Shown: positions 47,802 through 57,620, counted from the first letter of the stretch. The stretch is DNA of 64,000 nucleotides from Prolixibacteraceae bacterium (GCA_019720755.1 CP081303.1:1550001-1614000); one strand, 5' to 3'. The notes: generated from the sequence alone by a model not told the origin. Made by a program: numbers and translations.

Positions 47802-49553
47802 ATGTCTAATTCAAAGATCTTCCTTGAAGAACAAATAACTCCTGATCACGAGTTTGAAAAACTGATTCATGATATGTTTGATCAATGGGCTCACGATATG
47901 CCACCTCACCCCCATAAGAGGATAGCACAAGAGATGTCTATTGAATCCATATTTTTACTACCTTCCTATCATAGTCAACTAAACTCGTTATACGAGACAC
48001 GTGAAAAATATTATAAAACAAAAGTGTATAAAGGGGATTTTACTCCACCAAAACAAACAATATTTTCTCTCTCAGAATTTGATGAATGGAACTTTAATGT
48101 TCCCAAAGTAACGAATTTCTGTACTGATGAGAACACTTATAAGGTTCTTCGTTCTGTGGAGATATTTACTTGTAGAAAATGTGGCGGTAGCGGAGATATT
48201 CAATGTTCCTCTTGTGGTGGAAAAGGAAATAAAAGGTGTTCTTCTTGTAGTGGTCGTGGTCAGAATAGCTGTTCTTCTTGTAGTGGTCAAGGTCGACAGC
48301 ACTGTTATTCCTGTGGTGGTTCAGGGTATAAGGAGAGAGATGGACATAGAGAGAGTTGTGGTCATTGTCACGGAAGCGGACATACAAGGTGTAGCTCCTG
48401 TAGTGGAAGTGGTCAACAAACTTGTCGCACTTGTAGCGGATCCGGTCGTGTGACTTGTAGTACTTGTAGCGGATCTGGTAGAGTAACTTGTCCAACATGC
48501 CACGGTTATGGAAGAATGCAAAAGTATATTGCATTAAAACGTACTATCGATTATTCTGATGATGGAATGCCGATTCACCATGTTGCTCACTCAGGAATGA
48601 CAAAATATCTTCATTATTATCCAAATTATGCTTGTCTAGAGTTATTATCAACTGATACATTGACCTACAATGGTTCCCGTCGAGGGGAGATCGATCTTGA
48701 GGATCTTTTAATGGATCCTATCGTAGATGGTGTAATTCAGAAACAGTATGATCGAGGACAAGACTTGATATTTGGAAACAGTGCGATGATTCGCCAGACA
48801 CACGAAGTGACAAGAAACTTGACCTATTTGATAACTTATCGTTATCATGATAAAGAGTACAAAGCACTGATCTATGACAATAAAGAACAACTAGACACAG
48901 CTGTTAGTCCTGTTTCTGAATATACTGACCTTTTGATTACCGAGGCAGAATCGTTGGCACGTAAGCGACTTTTTATTAGTTCTTTGCGAAAAGTGAAGTT
49001 GATTAAGAAATTTAAGGTGTTTGATCAAGCGGGGATTTTGTCTGATCTTTCATATAAAATATCTGAACGTATATATGGTTCTTATTACCTTGGGGCTAGT
49101 GTGGTGGCTGTGGTAGCTGCTGTTGTCTTCGGATTAATGGGGTTTGACTATTTTAATCATTACAACTATACATTAGGATGGGCTGATTTTGTTAACTCAT
49201 CAGATTCTTCTGTTTATGTTGCCTATCCATATATTTCTGCAATAATGGCTGCATTGATCCCTATTTCATTAATAGGTAGTGCCAAACGTTTATGTACTAA
49301 GTGGTTCGGTGCAATGTTGGGTATGATCCCTCGCATCATCCTTGGTGCACTTTGTGTCACGATGCTTATTGTATTAAGTGAGTCAATATTTTTGGGACTA
49401 TCTGTTTTGGGTGTATGGCCACTAGTTGCTTTTTTCCTCTATTGGATCTTTATCGGGTGTAAATGGGTGGTATTGGCAATATGGTATGTGATCGTATTTA
49501 TTCTTGTAATAATCTATAAGTTTGGTGCTTGGATATTCTCTTTTTTTAGTTAA
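47802..49553 (+). CDS. Membrane protein with ten DnaJ-type CxxCxGxG zinc-finger repeats
   Basis: This protein of 583 residues has three parts. Residues 1-120 are a soluble region without a recognised fold. Residues about 122-240 hold ten repeats of CxxCxGxG, spaced mostly by 11 residues (CRKCGGSG to CPTCHGYG), like the cysteine-rich domain of DnaJ, which has four; there is no J domain. After a second soluble part (240-420), the last 160 residues contain about five or six hydrophobic segments. The ATG at 47802 is chosen; a TTG six nt upstream is also in frame. It is coupled to the exported protein upstream. Metal binding and protein folding or quality control at the membrane are guesses from the repeat type. 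Confidence 0.85.
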   Translation: MSNSKIFLEEQITPDHEFEKLIHDMFDQWAHDMPPHPHKRIAQEMSIESIFLLPSYHSQLNSLYETREKYYKTKVYKGDFTPPKQTIFSLSEFDEWNFNVPKVTNFCTDENTYKVLRSVEIFTCRKCGGSGDIQCSSCGGKGNKRCSSCSGRGQNSCSSCSGQGRQHCYSCGGSGYKERDGHRESCGHCHGSGHTRCSSCSGSGQQTCRTCSGSGRVTCSTCSGSGRVTCPTCHGYGRMQKYIALKRTIDYSDDGMPIHHVAHSGMTKYLHYYPNYACLELLSTDTLTYNGSRRGEIDLEDLLMDPIVDGVIQKQYDRGQDLIFGNSAMIRQTHEVTRNLTYLITYRYHDKEYKALIYDNKEQLDTAVSPVSEYTDLLITEAESLARKRLFISSLRKVKLIKKFKVFDQAGILSDLSYKISERIYGSYYLGASVVAVVAAVVFGLMGFDYFNHYNYTLGWADFVNSSDSSVYVAYPYISAIMAALIPISLIGSAKRLCTKWFGAMLGMIPRIILGALCVTMLIVLSESIFLGLSVLGVWPLVAFFLYWIFIGCKWVVLAIWYVIVFILVIIYKFGAWIFSFFS

Positions 49554-49563
49554 TTAAAACTAC

Positions 49564-49604
49564 ACAAGCCCTTTCTACTGTATTAATATGTAAGAAGGGC
49601 TTGT
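49564..49604 (+). terminator. Terminator after zinc-finger membrane protein
   Basis: ACAAGCCCTT pairs perfectly with AAGGGCTTGT, 10 nt after the stop codon, followed by CTCTGTTTT. Confidence 0.75.
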
Positions 49605-49738
49605 CTCTGTTTTATCCTTCGATGTTTTATATAGAGAATCAAAGAGCATCTTTTTAACGACTTATATTGATCTCTTGGTGGACTCTGATTTCTTTTTATC
49701 TTCTCCATTTAATACTTGTGAAAAGGAGCGTAGCAAAA

Positions 49739-50290
49739 TTAAATAAAACGCAGTATCTTATCTGCTTCCATTCGTGGAGTAGGAGCAGCGTGTTCTCCCT
49801 CTTCATACCCATAAACAATCACTGCTGCGACTCTTTCTCCTTCAGGAAGTGCCACAATCTTCTCAATGGCATTGTTGTCAATAACACCAAAGACACATGT
49901 CCCTATGCCCTTGGCATGAGCTGCAAGGCAGAAAGTTTGACAAGCAATGCCCGCATCAAAGATCTCCCATATCATCTCCCCTGAATCTTTAAATTCTCCT
50001 TTAGGAGTCGAAAGTTTCCCGCTTTTCCCTTTTACATAACTTAAGACACATACCCCTTTGGCATGAGCCAATGTTTTCATATTATAAGAAAATTGATGTA
50101 CCCCATCCTGTGCAATGGCTTTGATTGTTTCAGGACTGTCAATCATCGTATATCGAGCTATCTGAACATTTGCCCATGAAGGAGCCCAACGGGCGAGGTC
50201 CACAATCTCTTTCATCAATGATCTATCTACTACTTGGTCCTTATATTTACGAACACTTCGTCTCTCTTTTAATAATGTAATTGCATCCAT
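49739..50290 (-). CDS. Nitroreductase family protein
   Basis: This 183-residue flavin enzyme belongs to the nitroreductase superfamily, FMN-dependent oxidoreductases acting with NAD(P)H. The family start ITLLKERRSVRKYKDQVVD contains the FMN phosphate-binding Arg-Arg-Ser, followed by ARWAPSWANVQIARYTMID and GIACQTFCLAAHAKGIGTCVFG and the terminal VIVYGYEEGEHAAPTPR. Length is typical of the short group. The substrate is not evident. It is the first of two minus-strand genes here; the WYL regulator starts upstream, about 145 nt away. Confidence 0.92.
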   Translation of the reverse strand: MDAITLLKERRSVRKYKDQVVDRSLMKEIVDLARWAPSWANVQIARYTMIDSPETIKAIAQDGVHQFSYNMKTLAHAKGVCVLSYVKGKSGKLSTPKGEFKDSGEMIWEIFDAGIACQTFCLAAHAKGIGTCVFGVIDNNAIEKIVALPEGERVAAVIVYGYEEGEHAAPTPRMEADKILRFI

Positions 50291-50435
50291 CTTTCTATAT
50301 TTTAAGCATTGGATAATGACTCTTTCTCGTTACATTTTACCAACAAGGACCTCCAGTTATTGTTCATCAAGTTAGAAGTGGATCACGAAATGCCGTTATT
50401 TATTTTTTGATTCGTTTTGTTTCCCTTTCAGGCTT

Positions 50436-51440
50436 TTAGAGGTATCTTTCTAGTGAATCTTTCAGTATGGATGTCAATTTATGGCGAAGATGCAGTGGTT
50501 CAATCACTTCGATATCTTTTCCGAATGACAATAGCTGGGATGTCAATTCAAAGTTGATATAGACTTGTAATTCGATCATAAAGTCCTGATGATCGATCAC
50601 TTTTTGGGAACCATGAATCGGTTTGCTTAAGATATATGGTTTCAGTCCCTCATTTACTTTTATAAAAACACGCTCTACTTGTGCATCTCTTGGAATGGTC
50701 ACTCCTACCATATCTTCAAAAAGTTCCTCGAAATTCAGTTTGCTCTCCTGAAATATTGCTCTCTCAGCTACTTCTACTTCACATATTCTATCGAGCGAAA
50801 GGTTCGTATGATTCGTATATCCATCCATAAACCCAAAAATAAACCAACGATTGTTAAACTGCTTCAGAAGATGTGGCGAGAATAGGTAATCTTTGGGTTT
50901 GTCTTGCTTGAAGCTTTGGTAAGATATTCTCAAAACCTGTCTATTTATAATGGCATAATAGAGACTTGAAATATGATTAAGCCCCTTTAAATAGATGTTT
51001 TGATCAAATAGTATGGCACTCTCTTGATCTGATACCAACGAGAAACTAGACTCTAATCGAGTGGTGATCTCATCGATCCACTCAAATTGTGGTAGCCCTT
51101 TAAAGCGCTTTAGTGTCACCAATGCCTCTTTGATTTGATCTACTTCTTGATCATTAAGTAGCTGTTTTTTTATAGAAAAGTTTGGATCTGCATAACGATA
51201 ATAGGTTTTTCTTCCATCTTTCAATCGATTGAGTTCAATATCAAATCCTGCCTCGCTCTCCATAAAGTCGATATCATCATAGATTTGTCGGCGTTGAACC
51301 CCACTTGTAATACCTGTTTGTAGACTCAATGATTGACAACACTCCTCAATCAGGTCGTCCATAAAATATTTCCTTCGGGGATTCCTAAAGCATCTATCTA
51401 AAGTGTTATAACGTATGGTTGCATGTTTGTTTGTTGCCAT
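50436..51440 (-). CDS. WYL-domain transcriptional regulator
   Basis: This 334-residue protein has an N-terminal helix-turn-helix region (RYNTLDRCFRNPRRKYFMDDLIEEC and VQRRQIYDDIDFME) and a WYL-type ligand-binding domain from about residue 130 (LYYAIINRQVLRISYQSFKQDKPKDYLFSPHLLKQFNNRWFIFGF), followed by a C-terminal WCX-like extension. WYL regulators bind nucleic-acid-related ligands and often control phage-defence or DNA-damage genes. Here it lies in an accessory region with a PLD-type nuclease and a CRISPR array, but it may simply regulate the adjacent nitroreductase gene. Confidence 0.92.
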   Translation of the reverse strand: MATNKHATIRYNTLDRCFRNPRRKYFMDDLIEECCQSLSLQTGITSGVQRRQIYDDIDFMESEAGFDIELNRLKDGRKTYYRYADPNFSIKKQLLNDQEVDQIKEALVTLKRFKGLPQFEWIDEITTRLESSFSLVSDQESAILFDQNIYLKGLNHISSLYYAIINRQVLRISYQSFKQDKPKDYLFSPHLLKQFNNRWFIFGFMDGYTNHTNLSLDRICEVEVAERAIFQESKLNFEELFEDMVGVTIPRDAQVERVFIKVNEGLKPYILSKPIHGSQKVIDHQDFMIELQVYINFELTSQLLSFGKDIEVIEPLHLRHKLTSILKDSLERYL

Positions 51441-51914
51441 GAATAAGAGGTGTCTTAATGATTGTTGTTTATTGTTATTTTCACGAAGTTATAAAAAGTT
51501 CTTCAAATGAAATGAGAACTAAAAGGCTATTGTTATGAAATTTATTATATCAGTAAAAACAATCGTTTACTTCACCTAAGATGTGTTTATGCCTCTTGAT
51601 AGTTGTATCTCTCTTGTTCTGACATTCCTTGCTTTTCTATAAGTGCAAAAAGATACGAAAGCCTCATGATTCTATATTATTTAAGTAAGAACACTTTTCT
51701 GCGATATGGACTATTTTATATTCTCCCTTCTTAAGAAACGAAAATCGAAGAATATTACTGTATTGTAAACCTTGACGTTAAATGATGAGGATAAACTTGA
51801 TATCTGTGTTTAAAAATGTTAAATTAAGGGACATTGTATCTGATTCTGTATTTACTGTAGATTTGCTAATGAATCTTACAAATATTAAATTATGAGAAAC
51901 TTAAAATAACTTCT
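51441..51914. other. Divergent intergenic region (WYL gene / secreted protein)
   Basis: These 474 bp separate divergent genes and should contain both promoters. I see no coding frame, no clear palindrome and no strong terminator. Confidence 0.4.
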
Positions 51915-52442
51915 ATGAAAAAACTACTTCTGTTATTATGGCTCGTCAGCATGATATCCCTTATAACCAATGCTGAAAATAAAAACCCTCGAAACCTCTA
52001 TTCTGAAGCCATTACTTATGAGGCGTTAACTCCAGAATTATTAGAGTCATACTCTAAGTTTCCAGTAATGGATGGGGTATATTATCTTTTTGAAAAAGGT
52101 GCTACAACCAAGTTGATTGAAACCAAAGAGTATAAAATTATTAGAACAAGGATTCCGAACAAGAGCGAGATGTACGGATATCAGCTTGTTCAGATGAGAA
52201 CGTGTGGCTATCTAGATTCAAGTGTCTTCCCTCAGTTTCAGAGTATACAGAAACGAAAGAACTCTACAGGACAACGAGTAGACTATTCGTATGCTCCTGG
52301 TACAGATAAGCATAGTTTTATGAAAATAGAGGTGACGACAATCAAAGATAAAGATTATGTGATTTTGATAGAGAAGATTGTCTATAAGAAGCGTCACTCT
52401 TTTAAGCAAAAGGTGACCAAACCTTTTAGATGCGCTTTTTAA
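51915..52442 (+). CDS. Secreted protein of unknown function
   Basis: This 175-residue protein begins with a signal peptide (MKKLLLLLWLVSMISLITNAE). The mature part starts with a helix-forming segment (AITYEALTPELLESYSKFP) and continues with alternating strands (GVYYLFEKGATTKLIETKEYKIIRT, KHSFMKIEVTTIKDKDYVILIEKIVY). There is one conserved-looking pair of Cys (RTCGYL and a C-terminal RCAF) that could form a disulfide. I recognise no family. A strong terminator follows, so it is transcribed alone. Confidence 0.72.
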   Translation: MKKLLLLLWLVSMISLITNAENKNPRNLYSEAITYEALTPELLESYSKFPVMDGVYYLFEKGATTKLIETKEYKIIRTRIPNKSEMYGYQLVQMRTCGYLDSSVFPQFQSIQKRKNSTGQRVDYSYAPGTDKHSFMKIEVTTIKDKDYVILIEKIVYKKRHSFKQKVTKPFRCAF

Positions 52443-52523
52443 TTTAAAGAACTAGCTGACTTGTTCTCTGATTCTCCGTAAACTTACACAAAGAGACACT
52501 TTGTTTTAGGAATGAGGAGCATT

Positions 52524-52564
52524 TATAGCCAACGATCACAGCGATCGTTGGCTATAAATTTTTT
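52524..52564 (+). terminator. Strong terminator after secreted protein gene
   Basis: TATAGCCAACGATC pairs over 14 bp with GATCGTTGGCTATA around ACAGC and is followed by AATTTTTT. Confidence 0.93.
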
Positions 52565-52883
52565 ACCCCTTTTCTATTTTTAAAAGAAAAACTGTTACTC
52601 TTATTTTTACTCGTCTAAAGGTTGTTGTTACTTGGTGTTTTTATCTATAGAAACTGTTTCCTCTCTTTTTTCTTACGATTATTTTAGGTCCTCTCTTGGT
52701 ATATCCTATCCGCATTGAAAGAGTCCTCTTCCCCTTAGTATCCATTATATCATTACGTCATTCTATTGATTTCACAGAATGAGACCTGTCTTTTTGTCTC
52801 AAAGAGATAAAAAAAATCATCGGTGCAATTCTATTGCACAATTGACTACTACTTTCGTCCACTGTAAAGTATAACAAGATATC
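52565..52883. other. Intergenic region upstream of PLD/VWA pair
   Basis: T/C-rich sequence without a supported gene; a 64-codon minus-strand frame overlaps the PLD start and looks random. It should contain the promoter of the pair, but no TAnnTTTG box is clear. Confidence 0.4.
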
Positions 52884-54905
52884 ATGGAACCAATAAAACA
52901 AGAAGTACTCAACAATCATCAAATATACGAAGCAATCACTACAGCGCTTCAAGGAGCCACTACTGAGATTCTAGTAGTTACAGCATGGTTTACCGATCCT
53001 ATGCTGTTAGAGCACCTTATGGATCGAGCCCAGAACGGAGTGCGTATAGGCGTGGTGATCTCAGAAGATGAAGAGAACAAACGTCTTGACTTTTCCAAAC
53101 TTACCTCTTTAGGAGCTTCAATCTATAGAATAGGAAGCCGAGGAAATAAACGAGGGATGATGCATCAAAAGTTTTGTGTCGTAGATAAATCTGTTGCTAT
53201 TCATGGCTCCTATAATTGGACTGTTAATGCACGAAAGAACAACGAAGAGAGTGCTATCCTCACCAACCATCGTGAGACCATAGACTCCCTAATAGCGAAC
53301 TATCATCAAATAATAGATAACAAAGATACCATGGGATTAAAGAATCTTCTTCATAGAAAAGAGGCCAAAAAGCAAAAGAAAGAGAACGCTGAACAGAAGA
53401 CTCCGATTGTGATGAACTCAAAGAGCGATAAGACCCAATCCCTCTCTCATGCCGATAGATTAGAGTCTATTCTAGACAACCTGCTTGAGTCAGAGTTCTC
53501 CAATTTCGATAAAGATCGAATGAAAGCGCTTGGTTATCAAAACTCGAAAGAGAAATCTGGAGACCATGAGGTGTTGCAAAATATCCTTGATACTCTGTAT
53601 GCTGACTTTGCAGGAGAACTGAATATTGCCCATGAGAAGAAGCAGAATATGATTTTACGTATTCAGGAGGAGGTTCAGAAACAGATGACAGGGATCGAAG
53701 CCAAGAGAGATGCCGAAATTCGTGAAGCGAACATTGCTTGCGAAACAGAGAGGAGCGATTACGATCGTAACATAAATGAGTTTAATACCCAGATAGAGAA
53801 TGAAGAGTTGAAGAAAAAAGGATTGGTCGATGGAATTATGAAACGTCTTCAGAATCAGAAATCAGATTTGTTAAAAGCCATTGATGACCTTCAAGTATCT
53901 TTTGCCAAAACCAAATTGAACTGGTCCAAACTAGGTCCTTCGATTCTATTTATGATTATTATGTTTGTATACCTAATTGTCTTCTACTCTTCTGCTGGTT
54001 ATATCTTAATATTTGGAAAACAAGATGCGGAATTTGCAAAGAATACCAATGCTTTAGGTACATATCTTCCACCAGAGGTGTTCGATCCCCAAGCCATTAC
54101 CCATGTGTTGGAGAAGGGGGCTACAGGGGTTATGTTTGTTTTTCTTTTTGTGTTTGTTCCATTGGTGCTTTCTATCATTGATCTCTTCCTTGAACGAAGT
54201 ACCCAACGATGGAAAAGGTATACTAAATTCGGACTAAAATGGTTTGGAATCCTCTTTATCGATGCAATTATTGCCTATAAAGTAGCGGCGACAATTCATG
54301 AAACCACTTATCTAAAGAGTGGACTGGGAGATCCCTTATTTCATTTGAAAGATTGTTTTACCAGTGTCGACTTTTATCTCGTTTTTGCTTTAGGTTCTTT
54401 TGGTCTAGTTCTTTTCTCTAGCCTTTTTAAATATATCATTAAGTGCTTTTCTGAACGAAATGAAGATGAGGTTCGTGCCGAAAACAAAATAAAAGAGCGA
54501 CAGTTCCGCTCGGAGATAAAAAGAGCCGATGAGTGTTTGATGAAGGAAGAGAAACGTTTGATCGCCGTGGAGCAAGAGATTAACCAAATAAAGCAGAAGA
54601 GAGAAGTGCTTTTAAAGAAGATCGACAGTATTCCGATGGTTTTCGAGAATAAGAAAAATGCGGTTCTACGTCTTGCAGATCAGAAGTCCGAAGAGGTCTC
54701 TTATATCAAGAGTTTGTATCTCAGTAAGCTAGAGAATAACAATTTGAAGTTCTCTTTTTCCATGCTGACCAACAGAGTGAATACTTTCATGAACGGATGG
54801 ACTGCATTCCTTCATTCGGAGTTTTCAGTGGCTAAAGCCGAACAAAAATCCAAAGAGGCAATGGCGTTGAAAGATACATGGTTGTTAAATAATCAAAATC
54901 GATAA
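52884..54905 (+). CDS. Membrane protein with single-HKD PLD nuclease domain and coiled coils
   Basis: This 673-residue protein starts with a phospholipase D/nuclease domain (residues 8-150) holding one HKD motif: H94-x-K96-x4-D101 in MMHQKFCVVDKS, followed by GSYNWT. One HKD per chain is typical of dimeric nucleases such as Nuc and of PLD-type effectors. Residues about 150-350 are charged and helical and form a long coiled coil (EELKKKGLVDGIMKRLQNQ). Four hydrophobic segments follow between about 352 and 525, then a second coiled coil (530-640). The architecture suggests a dimeric, membrane-anchored nuclease or phospholipase. The VWA-like lipoprotein starts 2 nt after its stop. A role in defence or envelope stress is inference only. 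Confidence 0.85.
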   Translation: MEPIKQEVLNNHQIYEAITTALQGATTEILVVTAWFTDPMLLEHLMDRAQNGVRIGVVISEDEENKRLDFSKLTSLGASIYRIGSRGNKRGMMHQKFCVVDKSVAIHGSYNWTVNARKNNEESAILTNHRETIDSLIANYHQIIDNKDTMGLKNLLHRKEAKKQKKENAEQKTPIVMNSKSDKTQSLSHADRLESILDNLLESEFSNFDKDRMKALGYQNSKEKSGDHEVLQNILDTLYADFAGELNIAHEKKQNMILRIQEEVQKQMTGIEAKRDAEIREANIACETERSDYDRNINEFNTQIENEELKKKGLVDGIMKRLQNQKSDLLKAIDDLQVSFAKTKLNWSKLGPSILFMIIMFVYLIVFYSSAGYILIFGKQDAEFAKNTNALGTYLPPEVFDPQAITHVLEKGATGVMFVFLFVFVPLVLSIIDLFLERSTQRWKRYTKFGLKWFGILFIDAIIAYKVAATIHETTYLKSGLGDPLFHLKDCFTSVDFYLVFALGSFGLVLFSSLFKYIIKCFSERNEDEVRAENKIKERQFRSEIKRADECLMKEEKRLIAVEQEINQIKQKREVLLKKIDSIPMVFENKKNAVLRLADQKSEEVSYIKSLYLSKLENNNLKFSFSMLTNRVNTFMNGWTAFLHSEFSVAKAEQKSKEAMALKDTWLLNNQNR

Positions 54906-54907
54906 CG

Positions 54908-55969
54908 ATGAAAAGAGTAAAAAATATCCTTATTGTAGTGTCTGTTTTTAGTATCATCTCATTTTTAATGATGGGGTGTACTAACTCTCAGAAATCGGAT
55001 AATAATAAGATGCTAGAAGAGGCGAAGAAGATCCAAGAGGTTACGATTCAGGAGTATAATATTATGATTGCTCCAGACCTCTCTAATAGAATCAATGATG
55101 AAATCCACCCTAAGCCAGTGGATGATAGGGCTATTATTCACGAGGTATTTCAGATGATTCCCACGGTGCTGACCTCTAACAATCGTACTACAGGGCAGAA
55201 GGACCTCTTCTCTTTTATGTTTGTCAACTCGGGTCTAATTTCTCAAACAGGGATGGATGTGGACAGTTTGAGAATCGATTTCTCCTCTTTTGTCAATCCA
55301 GAGAGTGGCACAGACAACCAAAAGAATCGTATCGAGTATATAAAGAATCGTAATCCAGAGAGGTCCTTAAAAAAGGATGTCGTCGCAATAAACAACAGAA
55401 TTGAAAAGCTCTACTCTTTTGCTCAATCTCATAGTGGAGGAGCAGATATTTGGAGTTTTCTAAATTCTGAAATCGATCCAACCATTTTAAAAACACAAAC
55501 CAAAAGAAATGAAGTGTTCGGTGGCGTGATTCAGAATATAGTATGTAAGAATGTGATGATCCTTCTGACCGATGGCTATTTGGAATCTGGATTGTCCCGA
55601 GGTCAGAGTCAAGGCGAAGGAAAGAATATGTCATACGACCTCACCCAATCCAGAATCAGGGATTTTAGAAATGCGTTCAAACATTCTAAAATGAATGACC
55701 TTCGTGCATTTTATAAAAAAGAGGGGTATGGCATCGTGGCTCTAAAAAATAGTGCACTCAAAGATCTTCATCTTTTGGTGATGGAGATGGATGATAGATC
55801 ACAGACTAAAACGGGAAATGCTACCGTATTTCCTACCGACGCTGAAATTATCAATCTTTTTTGGACCGATTGGTTGAAACGCTCTGGTGTCGCCACTTAT
55901 GAACTACATCATGTGGTTCCAAGTAAAAGTAAAGCCCAAAAGATAATCCGTAATTTTCTGGAAGTATAG
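54908..55969 (+). CDS. VWA-like lipoprotein coupled to PLD membrane protein
   Basis: This 353-residue protein has a lipoprotein signal (lipobox LMMGC). The mature part resembles a von Willebrand A fold: an opening strand YNIMIAPDLSNRI with a MIDAS-like D-x-S (the usual second Ser is replaced by Arg), and later the strand NVMILLTDGYLESG, where LTDG is the common VWA motif. The intervening part (70-200) carries a possible insert. VWA domains mediate metal-dependent protein contacts. With only 2 nt between the genes, it is almost surely translated with the PLD protein; it may sense or bind a partner on the outer face while the nuclease faces the cytoplasm. It ends at a very strong terminator. 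Confidence 0.78.
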   Translation: MKRVKNILIVVSVFSIISFLMMGCTNSQKSDNNKMLEEAKKIQEVTIQEYNIMIAPDLSNRINDEIHPKPVDDRAIIHEVFQMIPTVLTSNNRTTGQKDLFSFMFVNSGLISQTGMDVDSLRIDFSSFVNPESGTDNQKNRIEYIKNRNPERSLKKDVVAINNRIEKLYSFAQSHSGGADIWSFLNSEIDPTILKTQTKRNEVFGGVIQNIVCKNVMILLTDGYLESGLSRGQSQGEGKNMSYDLTQSRIRDFRNAFKHSKMNDLRAFYKKEGYGIVALKNSALKDLHLLVMEMDDRSQTKTGNATVFPTDAEIINLFWTDWLKRSGVATYELHHVVPSKSKAQKIIRNFLEV

Positions 55970-55995
55970 CTTTTGATCTGTTTTTTATGATAGGA

Positions 55996-56050
55996 GACAC
56001 CCCCTGAATTTCTATAACTTAAAGAAATTCAGGGGGTGTCTTTCTCTTTT
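55996..56050 (+). terminator. Strong terminator after PLD/VWA pair
   Basis: GACACCCCCTGAATTTCT pairs perfectly over 18 bp with its complement around a 9-nt loop, followed by TTTCTCTTTT. Confidence 0.95.
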
Positions 56051-56345
56051 AAATGTTTCGGTCTTTTGTATACTATCAATTGACACCTCTAATTTAAGAT
56101 ATATTGTCATTAATTGTTAAATGACACACCTGCTCTCTTTTGTCTCTTTTCTCTATTGTAAAAGATTTGATCGGATATGTCGATACCAATGTAGTTCTTT
56201 AATTAGGTTTAAGTATTTGTAAAATTTATGTATAATTGTAAAAATACGTATCCTTCTATCTATCGACATCGTGGAGGCCGTTGAGGTCTTGACTTGTTTG
56301 TGTATAGGAGGTGTATGATTTTATTTTAAACCAATAAAACGAAAT
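56051..56345. other. Intergenic region with a small dyad
   Basis: No gene seen. An inverted repeat TGTCATT / AATGACA lies at about 56105-56126, about 220 bp before the Sel1 gene, and could be an operator. Confidence 0.4.
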
Positions 56346-57506
56346 ATGAATTGGAAACGTTTGATCACGTTGTCTCTGCTTGTTTTGACATTACAAGGGA
56401 TTCATACACGTGCGATAGGAGGAGTTCAATATGAAGATTTGGATGCAGAACAGGCTCGTAATAGAGGCTTGAGATATCTAAATGGAAAAGGGGTTGCATT
56501 AAGCCCGAAAAAAGCCATCTATTGGCTTGAGATTGCTGCCCAAAAAGGCGATGCGATAAGCATGACGCAACTAGGAAATATATACCTTGGAAATAGATAT
56601 GTCAAGAGGGATAAGGCGCGTGCATTCTCTTATTTTAAATCTTCAGCTGATACAGGCTACCCTATGGGACAGTTCTATCTTGGTAGATGTTATTTAACTG
56701 GATATGGTTGCACAAAAGATTATGCACTTGCAGTGCAAAACTTTCAGTTGGCAGCAACTACAGGGTTTAATCCAGCGCAAGTAATACTCGGTGTATGTTA
56801 TATGAATGGATATGGTGTTAAGAAAGATTATAATGCAGCCAAATCCCTCTGTGAACTTGCTTTGGACACCCCCGATAACACTCCCATTACTACTTATAAT
56901 AGCTTAACCGACTCATATAGAGGAGATGCCTATGGCCTCCTAGGATATATCTATTATAGCGGGAAAGGAGTTGAAAAAGACCTTCGAAAAGCATTTAAAA
57001 TGTATAAAAAAGGGGCTGCTTTGAATAATGTGGTTTCGCTCTACTATCTAGCGCAGATGTATGAGAAGGGCGAATCTGTGTCAATAAATGAAAAGAAAGC
57101 TTTTAAATACTATCAAAAATCGGCAACGAGAGGTTTCCCCAAGGCGATGGTTAAAATAGGAGGGCTATACTACAGAGGCGACTATGTGACAAAAGATAGT
57201 CAAACAGCTTTTGAATGGTTCGAAAAGGCTTCTAATAAGAGATATCCTCCTGGGGTCTATCACTTAGGATTGTGTTACATGTCTGGGCAAGGGACTTCCA
57301 AAGATCCAACTAAGGGTTATAGCCTTTTCCTTACGGCTGCCAAAAAAGGAGAATCCAGAGCCCAATATGCCTTGAGTCAATGCCTCCTTAAAGGAGAGGG
57401 GTGCGACAAAGATGTGGATCAAGCTTATATTTGGCTACGCAAAGCGGCTAAGAAAAAAAATAAAGATGCAGTAAAGTATCTCGATGAGAATCCCAAAGGA
57501 TTATAA
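56346..57506 (+). CDS. Secreted Sel1-repeat (SLR) protein
   Basis: This 386-residue protein has a signal peptide (MNWKRLITLSLLVLTLQGIHTRA) and then Sel1-like repeats over nearly its whole length, with the pattern A-x-x-x-L-G-x-x-Y-x-x-G-x-G-V-x-x-D (GQFYLGRCYLTGYGCTKDYAL, GVCYMNGYGVKKDYNAAK, GLCYMSGQGTSKDPTKGY). About eight or nine repeats of 36 residues are visible. Such solenoids act as protein-binding scaffolds in the periplasm. No enzymatic domain is present. It ends at a long hairpin terminator and precedes the transglutaminase-like gene and CRISPR array. Confidence 0.92.
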   Translation: MNWKRLITLSLLVLTLQGIHTRAIGGVQYEDLDAEQARNRGLRYLNGKGVALSPKKAIYWLEIAAQKGDAISMTQLGNIYLGNRYVKRDKARAFSYFKSSADTGYPMGQFYLGRCYLTGYGCTKDYALAVQNFQLAATTGFNPAQVILGVCYMNGYGVKKDYNAAKSLCELALDTPDNTPITTYNSLTDSYRGDAYGLLGYIYYSGKGVEKDLRKAFKMYKKGAALNNVVSLYYLAQMYEKGESVSINEKKAFKYYQKSATRGFPKAMVKIGGLYYRGDYVTKDSQTAFEWFEKASNKRYPPGVYHLGLCYMSGQGTSKDPTKGYSLFLTAAKKGESRAQYALSQCLLKGEGCDKDVDQAYIWLRKAAKKKNKDAVKYLDENPKGL

Positions 57507-57620
57507 CTCCATTAAACTTTTCGAAATAGAGATGATTTTCATACGAGCTTTTCGTTTTGTCTAGAAAGACTCCCGTAAGACTTTCGTTTACGAATTAATC
57601 GTAGGATGAATATGATCCCA

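Noticed and set aside
48072-48534. Several overlapping frames opposite or beside the zinc-finger repeats
   Set aside because: They are shadows produced by the repetitive codons of the CxxCxGxG region.
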